Assembly (NCBI GenBank): GCA_026985375.1
Contig: JALSQP010000160.1
Location: 1-6,031, forward strand
From: Desulfurococcales archaeon
GTDB taxonomy: Archaea; Thermoproteota; Thermoprotei_A; Sulfolobales; Desulfurococcaceae
Reading direction: 5' to 3'
Length of the DNA: 6,031 bases
Shown here: in pieces, positions 1 through 4,763 of the stretch
Position numbering within the stretch: the first letter of the stretch is position 1
Layout: every line of letters starts with the position of its first letter
The notes under the pieces: generated by a model
What the model was told of the DNA's origin: nothing
Seen by the model: only the letters and a program-made list of their open reading frames with translations
Database searches by the model: none
Translations under genes and position numbers: made by a program

Positions 1-30
1 CGTCGATATAACTTCTCTCTCCCCACTCAT
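1..30 (-). CDS. flaH: FlaH/ArlH archaellum motor ATPase-like protein, N-terminus only (cut by window edge)
   Basis: Ten codons are visible on the minus strand, starting with ATG at 30-28 and translating as MSGEREVIST before the window ends. The ending VIST matches the usual opening of FlaH, where a VISTGN-type stretch precedes the Walker A region of this RecA/KaiC-like ATP-binding protein. FlaH binds ATP at the cytoplasmic face of the archaellum motor and works with FlaI and FlaJ. The start is supported by a ribosome binding site, GAGGTGA at 41-35, four bases upstream. That site contains the stop codon of flaF, so the two genes are translationally coupled. The position directly after flaF is the standard crenarchaeal order. 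The identification rests on ten residues plus context; the Walker motifs lie outside the window. Confidence 0.8.
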   Translation of the reverse strand, partial: MSGEREVIST

Positions 31-34
31 GGTC

Positions 35-41
35 TCACCTC
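35..41 (-). promoter_or_regulatory. Ribosome binding site of flaH overlapping the flaF stop
   Basis: GAGGTGA on the minus strand, four bases before the flaH ATG. Its last three bases are the TGA stop of flaF, so a terminating ribosome sits on the next initiation signal. The same AGG-TGA arrangement recurs at 1912-1905 in this operon. Confidence 0.75.
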
Positions 42-574
42 AGCGGCACCCATGTCGATGCTTTTGAACCATACTGTGAGACGAAGGTTATCCTGATGGG
101 GTAGGTCGTGTTTATCGGGGCGTAGAAGACTAGATTGACAATGCCTGTTTCGCCCTGGTCTATGAGCGGGTGCTTGGCGAAAGGTATGGTGAAGTTTTCT
201 GTGAGAATTATTGCTGGTATGCTCCAGTTTACGCCATAGATAAGCCTTATAGATCTTATGTTACCTGTCGTGTTCTCAAGATACGTGACATATATGTCTG
301 TCGAGTTCATATCCCATATAGGATCCTGCCCCTCGTTCTCAATAAGGATGGTCATGTTGACCATTAATTTTGAGCCGATCCATCTTAGGGAGTTAATGGT
401 GTAATTGGTTATAACGACACGGTCGTAGATCATCTTTAGGGCTAGGGCGTTATTACTCTTAATCTCCTCGGCGAGATCAATGACCTTATAGAACATACTA
501 CCGATTACTGCAACGCTGGCAAACAGTATCAGAAACAATACTATTGCGCCACTCATCGTTGTGCTCACTCCCAA
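35..574 (-). CDS. flaF: FlaF/ArlF archaellum stator protein (monotopic membrane protein)
   Basis: A 179-residue protein with one N-terminal membrane helix (about residues 8-28) followed by a beta-rich domain of about 150 residues outside the membrane. FlaF homologues form a beta-sandwich that binds the S-layer and, with FlaG, anchors the rotating archaellum. The start chosen is TTG at 574, giving a protein beginning MGVSTT, a usual opening for this family. It has a perfect GGAGGTGATC ribosome binding site at 587-578. A longer reading from TTG at 598 adds eight residues, but those codons are the ribosome binding site itself. Seven N-glycosylation sequons occur (N57, N73, N90, N101, N116, N127, N155), fitting an exposed archaeal surface protein. 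The gene lies 24 bases after flaG and four before flaH. FlaF and FlaG are similar in build; the order and the opening residues favour FlaF here. Confidence 0.85.
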   Translation of the reverse strand: MGVSTTMSGAIVLFLILFASVAVIGSMFYKVIDLAEEIKSNNALALKMIYDRVVITNYTINSLRWIGSKLMVNMTILIENEGQDPIWDMNSTDIYVTYLENTTGNIRSIRLIYGVNWSIPAIILTENFTIPFAKHPLIDQGETGIVNLVFYAPINTTYPIRITFVSQYGSKASTWVPLR

Positions 575-577
575 GAA

Positions 578-587
578 GATCACCTCC
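578..587 (-). promoter_or_regulatory. Strong ribosome binding site deciding the flaF start
   Basis: GGAGGTGATC on the minus strand is a full complement of the archaeal 16S rRNA 3' end. It ends three bases before TTG at 574 (five bases if GGAGGTGA is taken as the core). This argues for initiation at 574 rather than at the TTG at 598, directly after the flaG stop. Confidence 0.8.
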
Positions 588-598
588 GCCTTAGACAA

Positions 599-1057
599 TT
601 AGCCAAACACGTATGTTGCTGACACACCGTTGGACAACACGATCTTGACCTCATAAGGCGGGGAATACGTTTTCGTAGTATTGATCGTTATCTCAATAGT
701 CTCTCCGGGAACCCAGACGCCAGGCTCGGCGCCATACTCGGTGATATTGGCCGTAGAAATATTATAGTAATCTAAGACACCGCTTGCATTACCGAGATAA
801 ACATCTATGTTGTTCAGATCGCTATAAGGGACATCTCCTGTGTTCTTAACGAATATGTGGAAAGTATGAGATACAGGATCGTAGTATGCATTTGTAACAG
901 TTATTACCATACGGAGGGCTTCACTGCGATGATTAATAGCTATGCTCATGGAGTTTAGAATATTGCTTAGCTGTGACATCACAGCAATAGCTAGAGCTAC
1001 AGCTAGCGATATCGCCACTATTGTCAACAGTGCCTGCGATATCGTCGTCGAGACCAT
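599..1057 (-). CDS. flaG: FlaG/ArlG archaellum stator protein
   Basis: A 152-residue protein with an N-terminal hydrophobic helix (about residues 9-29) and a beta-rich exported domain. In the family FlaG forms a complex with FlaF at the S-layer and is thought to help hold the non-rotating part of the motor. Visible family-like features are a type IV pilin-like N-terminal helix without a processed leader, the stretch KNTGDVP at 71-77, DVYLG at 85-89 and VWVPGETI at 114-121. Four sequons occur (N90, N99, N104, N126). ATG at 1057 is preceded by GAGGGG at 1073-1068, ten bases away, so the signal is weaker than its neighbours'. The gene starts 29 bases after the coiled-coil gene ends, and its TAA is directly followed by the flaF leader. 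It is part of one minus-strand operon. Confidence 0.85.
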   Translation of the reverse strand: MVSTTISQALLTIVAISLAVALAIAVMSQLSNILNSMSIAINHRSEALRMVITVTNAYYDPVSHTFHIFVKNTGDVPYSDLNNIDVYLGNASGVLDYYNISTANITEYGAEPGVWVPGETIEITINTTKTYSPPYEVKIVLSNGVSATYVFG

Positions 1058-1067
1058 GGTGAATATC

Positions 1068-1073
1068 CCCCTC
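1068..1073 (-). promoter_or_regulatory. Probable ribosome binding site of flaG
   Basis: GAGGGG on the minus strand, ten bases upstream of the flaG ATG. The spacing is longer and the match poorer than for flaF, flaH and the coiled-coil gene, which may lower FlaG output. Confidence 0.5.
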
Positions 1074-1086
1074 TAATGGGGAAAAA

Positions 1087-1899
1087 CTAGGAACCCCCGA
1101 CAACTCCGTGTGGGAGTTCTTCATTACTCTTTTCCTTTGCCTTCTTTTTTGATAAGATCACTCCAGATATGATCTTAAGTATCTCGTCCTCGAGGCTCTC
1201 GTCGACATAGCCTAGATTCTTCATAAGTAAGTATAGGACGAGTATCTGTTCATCGGGGGTTAGATCCTGTCTGAGTGCATCTTCCACCAGGGATATAACA
1301 GTATCCAAGACTTCCTTGTCATCACTCGTAATTAGGCCTAGGATCTGGGCGAGTTTAACAATATTCTCTATACTTTCTCTGGGTAGGGCTTTGCGTAGCG
1401 AGTATATTGTTTTTAGTATACGTACAACTCTCCTAACATCCATGGTCTTAGATCGTATGGGCGTCTTCTCGCCATATTCCTCATGTATAGCCTTCCCGAT
1501 CTCAGTTATCAGGTCCCTGAGGTCTTCAAGGCTCAAATACTCTTTCTCGCCACCTATTGCTCCCTTTGTCTTTATACCTGCTTCTCTCCTGGTCTCCCTA
1601 CTCATCTCTTCACCCCCTCCGGAAACAGGGATCTTGATCTCAGGCTTCGCCTTGGACTTAATTTTTTCCTCTATAACCTCCTTGGTTCTGTGTTCTTCTG
1701 GGGCTGGAGGAGAACTGGTCTCAAGTATAGTTTCTTGCGGAGGAGAAAGCATAGCGAAGGGATTCTGTAGATCCGAGAGACTAGCTCTAATCTCTGCAAC
1801 AACCTCTTTAAGCTCCTCGAGCCCCTTCTTAAGCTCCTTAATCTCTTTTCTCAGCTCATCCAACTCTGTTGTTGAAGTACTTGCCTTGGCTTCGGCCAA
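1087..1899 (-). CDS. Archaellum-associated cytoplasmic coiled-coil protein (FlaX / FlaC-D-E position)
   Basis: A 270-residue highly charged protein with no membrane segment. Residues 12-45 form a strong heptad coiled coil rich in Leu, Glu and Lys, ending in NPFAML (46-51). An NPF just after the coiled coil is also typical of euryarchaeal FlaC/FlaD. Residues 52-120 are a Pro/Glu/Lys-rich linker. Residues 121-250 are a mostly helical domain, followed by a basic tail. The place between flaB and flaG is that of flaX in Sulfolobus, whose product forms a ring around the motor, and of flaC/D/E in Euryarchaeota, which links to chemotaxis. I infer a ring or adaptor role. The best start is TTG 1899 behind GGAGGTGA at 1912-1905; an ATG at 1935 would add 12 residues. 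The frame stays open upstream as far as 2046, so it may be the second half of a longer protein. The family is not firmly recognised from sequence. Confidence 0.7.
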   Translation of the reverse strand: MAEAKASTSTTELDELRKEIKELKKGLEELKEVVAEIRASLSDLQNPFAMLSPPQETILETSSPPAPEEHRTKEVIEEKIKSKAKPEIKIPVSGGGEEMSRETRREAGIKTKGAIGGEKEYLSLEDLRDLITEIGKAIHEEYGEKTPIRSKTMDVRRVVRILKTIYSLRKALPRESIENIVKLAQILGLITSDDKEVLDTVISLVEDALRQDLTPDEQILVLYLLMKNLGYVDESLEDEILKIISGVILSKKKAKEKSNEELPHGVVGGS

Positions 1900-1904
1900 A
1901 TCAT

Positions 1905-1912
1905 TCACCTCC
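1905..1912 (-). promoter_or_regulatory. Strong ribosome binding site of the coiled-coil gene, overlapping the upstream stop
   Basis: GGAGGTGA on the minus strand, five bases before TTG 1899. Its last three bases are the TGA that ends the upstream membrane-protein gene. Sequence and spacing equal those at flaF, which supports a real initiation event here even if a frameshifted fusion is also made. Confidence 0.75.
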
Positions 1913-2324
1913 AGTCCATACTCATGTAGCTCCATGATTGTTTTTCGGGTGAAAAGCAGCAGTATAGGAATGATAATGTATCTCCGTAAAGCCGTGTTGC
2001 CTGGTACGATTTTCTCAATGACTCCTTTCGGGTTTTCTCGAAAAAATCAGGACTGAAATACGTGGTTGAGAGTCCGCTGGATATCATACTTAAATCTATT
2101 ATCTCACACATTACTTTCGAGGTCGTAAATAAGGCTAAAACGAGGGGTAAAAGCCCGAGCATTATTCTTAGTATTAGGGGAATATATGAACAAGCTATCG
2201 TGTTAAGGATAAACACGGAAAATGCAAGTACAAACAATTCTATAATCGAAAGCACAAATACAGATACCAAAGCCCCCCTCAAGAACCTTTTTTTAAAATC
2301 ACTTAATGCCCCGTTCATCTTCAT
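1905..2324 (-). CDS. Small membrane protein of the archaellum operon, possible FlaX membrane module
   Basis: A 139-residue reading frame with a basic N-terminus, two hydrophobic helices (about residues 18-40 and 48-68) and a tail of about 70 residues. I do not recognise the family. Its place right after flaB is where Sulfolobus has FlaX, which has an N-terminal membrane anchor followed by a cytoplasmic helical region. The start could be ATG 2324 or ATG 2318. Neither has a ribosome binding site, but a TATA-like box lies about 30 bases upstream, suggesting a nearly leaderless transcript. The last 44 residues look unlike the rest: Cys-Cys and two Trp occur, and only about 20 of 44 codons begin with a purine. 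A slippery T TTT TTC lies just before them at 2046-2040. The true product may switch to the -1 frame there. If not, the TGA at 1907-1905 couples it to the next gene. Confidence 0.6.
   Translation of the reverse strand: MKMNGALSDFKKRFLRGALVSVFVLSIIELFVLAFSVFILNTIACSYIPLILRIMLGLLPLVLALFTTSKVMCEIIDLSMISSGLSTTYFSPDFFEKTRKESLRKSYQATRLYGDTLSFLYCCFSPEKQSWSYMSMDWR
2040..2046 (-). other. Slippery heptamer T TTT TTC, candidate -1 frameshift site
   Basis: On the minus strand the membrane-protein frame reads GAT TTT TTC at residues 93-95, which places T TTT TTC in the canonical X XXY YYZ phase for -1 slippage. After a -1 shift the frame reads CGA GAA AAC and stays open through 1899 into the coiled-coil gene. 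A TGA closes the -1 frame just 5' of the T run (2049-2047), so any crossover must occur from here onward. A missing T in a seven-T run, through mutation or sequencing, would give the same picture. Confidence 0.45.
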
Positions 2325-2350
2325 GGGGGATCACGTCCAGAGAGCAATTT

Positions 2351-2359
2351 GTTATATGG
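2351..2359 (-). promoter_or_regulatory. TATA-like box for the operon downstream of flaB
   Basis: CCATATAAC on the minus strand lies about 30 bases before ATG 2324 and just after a T run. Transcription starting about 25 bases downstream would begin near 2330, giving an almost leaderless message, which agrees with the lack of a ribosome binding site. In Sulfolobus acidocaldarius flaX has its own promoter besides that of flaB, so an internal promoter here is reasonable. Confidence 0.4.
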
Positions 2360-2386
2360 AAAAAAGTTGATTATGTTTAAACATAA
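2360..2386 (-). terminator. Palindrome plus T run after flaB, possible transcription terminator
   Basis: A perfect 16-base palindrome, TTATGTTTAAACATAA, at 2386-2371 is followed on the minus strand by TCAAC and a run of six T (2365-2360). As RNA it could form a six-pair, AU-rich stem with a four-base loop, which is weak. The T run alone is enough for many archaeal terminators. It would favour excess archaellin mRNA over mRNA for the downstream genes. The palindrome could equally be a protein-binding site. Confidence 0.4.
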
Positions 2387-2400
2387 ACTGAGGCTACATA

Positions 2401-2417
2401 GCTATCGTTAAGATAGC
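2401..2417 (-). repeat. Small inverted repeat enclosing the flaB stop codon
   Basis: GCTATC and GATAGC form a six-base inverted repeat with a five-base loop. The flaB TAA stop (2410-2408) lies in the loop. In RNA this is a short hairpin at the 3' end of the archaellin message, which could protect the end or slow the ribosome. It may be chance. Confidence 0.4.
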
Positions 2418-3148
2418 GCTATCAGCGTATTGGGTGTTAGTGAAGCCGGCATACTCCTCGTGATCGTTAGAGGAGCACCGACCGGCGGCCTAATCTCTGC
2501 AGTGAACTGCTGGTAGTATGTTAGCTCGTCGGATGAGCTCAGCAGTACCACCAGTAATGCTTTCTCGCCGAACTTGAGAATCGTTGTGTTCTCATTATTC
2601 GGTATATTGAATAGTACTATGAAGCCGACAGTGTTCCCCGATAGTGGATTAGCTGTTCTCAAGTCGGAGATTATTTCCTTGATACTCGGAGCACCTGTCA
2701 GGTTAAATGCGGTCGTTGATGGCTTGACTGGTCCTGCTACCCAGATTAGCTGGTAGAGATTGTATGTCGGGTTGAACGATACCTTCCATACACCAATATG
2801 AATGTTCGTATATGTGTTGTACGGTGTCTGGAAGTATATTGTTGTCACATTTGTTGATAGGTCAACAGCTTCTCTTCCAGGCGCTACCTGTATAGGTATC
2901 GCTACAGCATCTATCTTGCCGTCACTACCAACCTCAGCGGTGATCGTTCCTGCGACCTGCAATGCGCTAGTGGATTCCTCCAAGCCTCTGCTGATCACTT
3001 CTTTGCTCTTCTGCGTTGTGAACATACCCATGTTCAGCACTACGAATGCTAGTGCTGCAGCCACAATAACGAATGCGATCAACACGATGGCGGCCTCGAT
3101 ACCTACGATACCTTTCTTCTTCTTATGGTGTCTCGGCTTCTTCACCAA
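2408..3148 (-). CDS. flaB: Archaellin (archaeal flagellin), FlaB/ArlB
   Basis: A 246-residue prearchaellin. The N-terminus is basic (MVKKPRHHKKKK) and followed by G13, the expected cut site of the prepilin-type peptidase PibD/FlaK. The mature protein would have 233 residues, starting IVGIEAA with Glu at +5, then a long hydrophobic helix to about residue 40 that packs in the filament core. The region around 47-67, with GLEESTSALQVAG, and the C-terminal part with IRPPVGAPLTI are archaellin-like. The outer domain is beta-rich with three sequons (N100, N149, N187). Translation starts at TTG 3148 or GTG 3145 behind GAGGTGG at 3158-3152. It is the only archaellin gene in view and has its own promoter. 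The spacer to the next gene has a possible terminator, so it can be expressed above the rest of the operon. Confidence 0.95.
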   Translation of the reverse strand: MVKKPRHHKKKKGIVGIEAAIVLIAFVIVAAALAFVVLNMGMFTTQKSKEVISRGLEESTSALQVAGTITAEVGSDGKIDAVAIPIQVAPGREAVDLSTNVTTIYFQTPYNTYTNIHIGVWKVSFNPTYNLYQLIWVAGPVKPSTTAFNLTGAPSIKEIISDLRTANPLSGNTVGFIVLFNIPNNENTTILKFGEKALLVVLLSSSDELTYYQQFTAEIRPPVGAPLTITRSMPASLTPNTLIALS

Positions 3149-3151
3149 GTA

Positions 3152-3158
3152 CCACCTC
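3152..3158 (-). promoter_or_regulatory. Ribosome binding site of flaB
   Basis: GAGGTGG on the minus strand, three bases before TTG 3148 and six before GTG 3145. Both starts are possible and differ by one residue in the leader peptide, which is removed in any case. Confidence 0.7.
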
Positions 3159-3206
3159 GATGGCTGCTTTGAATTACTTACCTATGTAATATTGGGTAAT
3201 AGTTTG

Positions 3207-3215
3207 TTTATAGGA
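3207..3215 (-). promoter_or_regulatory. flaB promoter TATA box
   Basis: TCCTATAAA on the minus strand, with TATAAA at 3212-3207. A start of transcription about 25 bases downstream would lie near 3184, leaving a leader of about 35 bases that holds the ribosome binding site. Read on the plus strand the same bases give TTTATAGG, so the element could also serve the divergent gene at 3311. The short inverted repeat TTACC...GGTAA (3178-3199) lies between box and leader, where a regulator could act. Confidence 0.55.
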
Positions 3216-3272
3216 TTGAAGAACTTTGACGACCAACTGGCACTATTCCTAGCGATGGGTCGGAAACCCTTG

Positions 3273-3299
3273 TCTTCGCCGTGTAGTCGTCGGCGGAGA
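3273..3299. repeat. GC-rich inverted repeat (hairpin) in the divergent promoter region
   Basis: TCTTCGCCG (3273-3281) pairs with CGGCGGAGA (3291-3299) over nine positions with one G-U pair, around a nine-base loop. It is GC-rich, unlike the AT-rich promoter sequence beside it, and ends 11 bases before ATG 3311. In plus-strand RNA the stem would bury the only GGAG upstream of that gene (3295-3298). It may control translation of the 149-residue protein or be a DNA operator. Confidence 0.6.
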
Positions 3300-3310
3300 A
3301 CATTTGATCG

Positions 3311-3760
3311 ATGATAATGGTCATCTTTAATTCGGAACGAAATAAAAATATTGTTGGGGTGCAGAGCTTGATACTTGATACAAAAAATAATACATACAGC
3401 AGGTCTGGTAGTGAAAAATTTATGGTCGGAACACCGGGGCCGTGGGAACCATTATCGGTTCTGGTTGATGGAGCTGGGATTAAAGCCGCAACCATTATTA
3501 GTTTCGAAGAAGGAATAATTGCCTATTGGCCCCCTGAGATCGATGAGGAGACAATATTTTTGGCTGAAAACCTGTTTTTCCCTAAGCGCCACGGAATGTA
3601 CATTATATTGGGTGGTAATGGTTTAAGGAACAAGTATCTGGGCATAATGTTTGGCGAAAAGATACTGCTATTAACACTGGATAGAAGGATTGATGCTGAA
3701 CGCTTGGCCGCGAGACTCGTAGATATTGTTTTAAAGCGTATAGGAAAGATTACGGCTTAA
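3311..3760 (+). CDS. Conserved-looking 149-residue protein of unknown function, divergent from flaB
   Basis: I do not recognise this protein with confidence. It has no signal peptide or membrane segment. A stop at 3305-3307 limits the start to ATG 3311 or ATG 3317. Residues about 56-70 form a strand pair (GIKAATIISFEEGII), followed by an acidic helix at about 77-90 and three more strand or helix segments ending in a basic amphipathic helix (about 126-148). This order loosely resembles the Roadblock/LC7 fold, found in prokaryotes as partners of MglA-type GTPases, but that is only a shape comparison. It lies between flaB and the ArnR-like gene, divergent from the first and convergent with the second, overlapping the latter by 11 bases at their 3' ends. 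The context suggests an archaellum-related or regulatory role. Codon use looks genuinely coding. Confidence 0.7.
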   Translation: MIMVIFNSERNKNIVGVQSLILDTKNNTYSRSGSEKFMVGTPGPWEPLSVLVDGAGIKAATIISFEEGIIAYWPPEIDEETIFLAENLFFPKRHGMYIILGGNGLRNKYLGIMFGEKILLLTLDRRIDAERLAARLVDIVLKRIGKITA

Positions 3761-4595
3761 TCCTTAATAGTAGTATCATCGCCAAGACATATAGTATTCC
3801 TCCCCCAAAGAGGATCGATAAAACCATAGACATGCCACCAATCAATGCTCCAATAATGGATCCGGCGACAAGTACTGATACATATAAAAGACTGAATTTA
3901 CCAATGATTTCATCCATCCAGGGTGTCTTGAACATATTTGCTAGGAAACTGTACAGCTTTGACCTCTTATAGGTAATGTAGTGTGGAGAGTAGTAGAGTA
4001 TACGTTTACCCTCCTTGTCAAGTCTATAATATATCCCGGTGGGCGCCGTTATTCTCCTGAAAAGCCTGGACGGAGAAGCGCTGAACGCGTCTAGATAACT
4101 CTTAGCTCTCTCCATGCTTAGACCCATGTGCTTAGAGAGCTCTCTTAAGCTCATGTGGGCCCTATCTGATAAACCGAGAGCTATAAGTGCCCTATAGATC
4201 CTGTATGCTGTTACTAGTTCATGCCCAATGTTAATCCTCGTCATAACTTTCAAAGCGACCTCTGTGCTTGGCATGGATGTCTCATGACGTGTAGATAGAA
4301 TTGACATTAGTTTTCGCATGTATTCTCTTCCTTTCTCAGAGAGAGAAAGATAGATATCATCTTCTCTGTATATCTTCTCTACAAGTCCTTTACGCTCAAG
4401 CTTTCTAATACTATCTAGTATACTTTTGCGGGAAAGCCTTAGTTTAGCTGCTAGCTCAGAGATACTTGTCTCTTCATTAATACTTGATAGATAAAATACT
4501 ATGAGGAGCTGGTTGGATGATCGTGAGAAATCCAGAATACTGTCGAGCTCCCTTAGAATCTTTAGCGAAGATATTATCTTGTTATAAGCCGCCAT
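3750..4595 (-). CDS. Membrane-anchored winged-helix transcriptional regulator, ArnR-like
   Basis: A 281-residue protein with an unusual order: DNA-binding domains first, two membrane helices last. Residues about 25-100 form a MarR-like winged helix: helix 45-53, recognition helix about 55-69, and a wing at about 74-92 with the pattern IYREDDIYLSLSEKGREY. Residues about 131-205 look like a second winged helix (SLRELSKHMGLS at 149-160, then a wing near 182-200). Two hydrophobic helices (234-256 and 258-278) with almost no loop anchor the C-terminus. ArnR and ArnR1 of Sulfolobus acidocaldarius, which activate flaB under starvation, are membrane-bound regulators with an N-terminal helix-turn-helix and two C-terminal membrane helices. 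They flank the archaellum operon. Architecture and location therefore suggest control of this operon, though orthology is inferred. ATG 4595 is preceded by GGTGA at 4606-4602. Confidence 0.75.
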   Translation of the reverse strand: MAAYNKIISSLKILRELDSILDFSRSSNQLLIVFYLSSINEETSISELAAKLRLSRKSILDSIRKLERKGLVEKIYREDDIYLSLSEKGREYMRKLMSILSTRHETSMPSTEVALKVMTRINIGHELVTAYRIYRALIALGLSDRAHMSLRELSKHMGLSMERAKSYLDAFSASPSRLFRRITAPTGIYYRLDKEGKRILYYSPHYITYKRSKLYSFLANMFKTPWMDEIIGKFSLLYVSVLVAGSIIGALIGGMSMVLSILFGGGILYVLAMILLLRIKP

Positions 4596-4601
4596 TATAG
4601 T

Positions 4602-4606
4602 TCACC
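4602..4606 (-). promoter_or_regulatory. Ribosome binding site of the ArnR-like gene
   Basis: GGTGA on the minus strand, six bases before ATG 4595. A TATA-like TTAAAT at 4636-4631 upstream would start transcription near 4608, so the leader would be very short. Confidence 0.5.
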
Positions 4607-4695
4607 AAAAACACTATATCTGTAAAAATAATTTAACAAAGTACTGAGTTGCAAGTAATAATCATATTTCGAGAAAATATAATCATGTGGTGAAG

Positions 4696-4704
4696 TATTT
4701 AAAT
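4696..4704 (+). promoter_or_regulatory. TATA box for the RNA ligase gene
   Basis: TATTTAAAT, preceded by a purine-rich stretch (GTGAAG) that could serve as the TFB recognition element. Transcription would begin near 4728, giving a leader of about 45 bases that holds the ribosome binding site. A second TATA-like stretch at 4742-4747 would instead give an almost leaderless message. Confidence 0.45.
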
Positions 4705-4763
4705 CCTAATACAATCAAACAGTTCAAATCGATGAAAACAGTATATTAATCAAGCTCAGAATA

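Noticed and set aside
1316..2056. Long plus-strand open frame (about 246 codons) opposite the coiled-coil gene
   Set aside because: It is very rich in Ser and Leu, as expected of the reverse complement of a Glu/Lys/Arg-rich coiled-coil gene. The minus strand has ribosome binding sites, operon order and a recognisable protein pattern.
2802..3314. Plus-strand open frame of 170 codons across the flaB 5' half and the promoter region
   Set aside because: It is antisense to the unambiguous archaellin gene, crosses its promoter and has no ribosome binding site. Only its last 19 codons, with the ATGA overlap, are kept as a low-interest finding.
3208..3495. Minus-strand open frame of 95 codons upstream of flaB
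   Set aside because: It is antisense to the better-supported 149-residue plus-strand gene, would run into the flaB promoter, and its composition looks non-coding.
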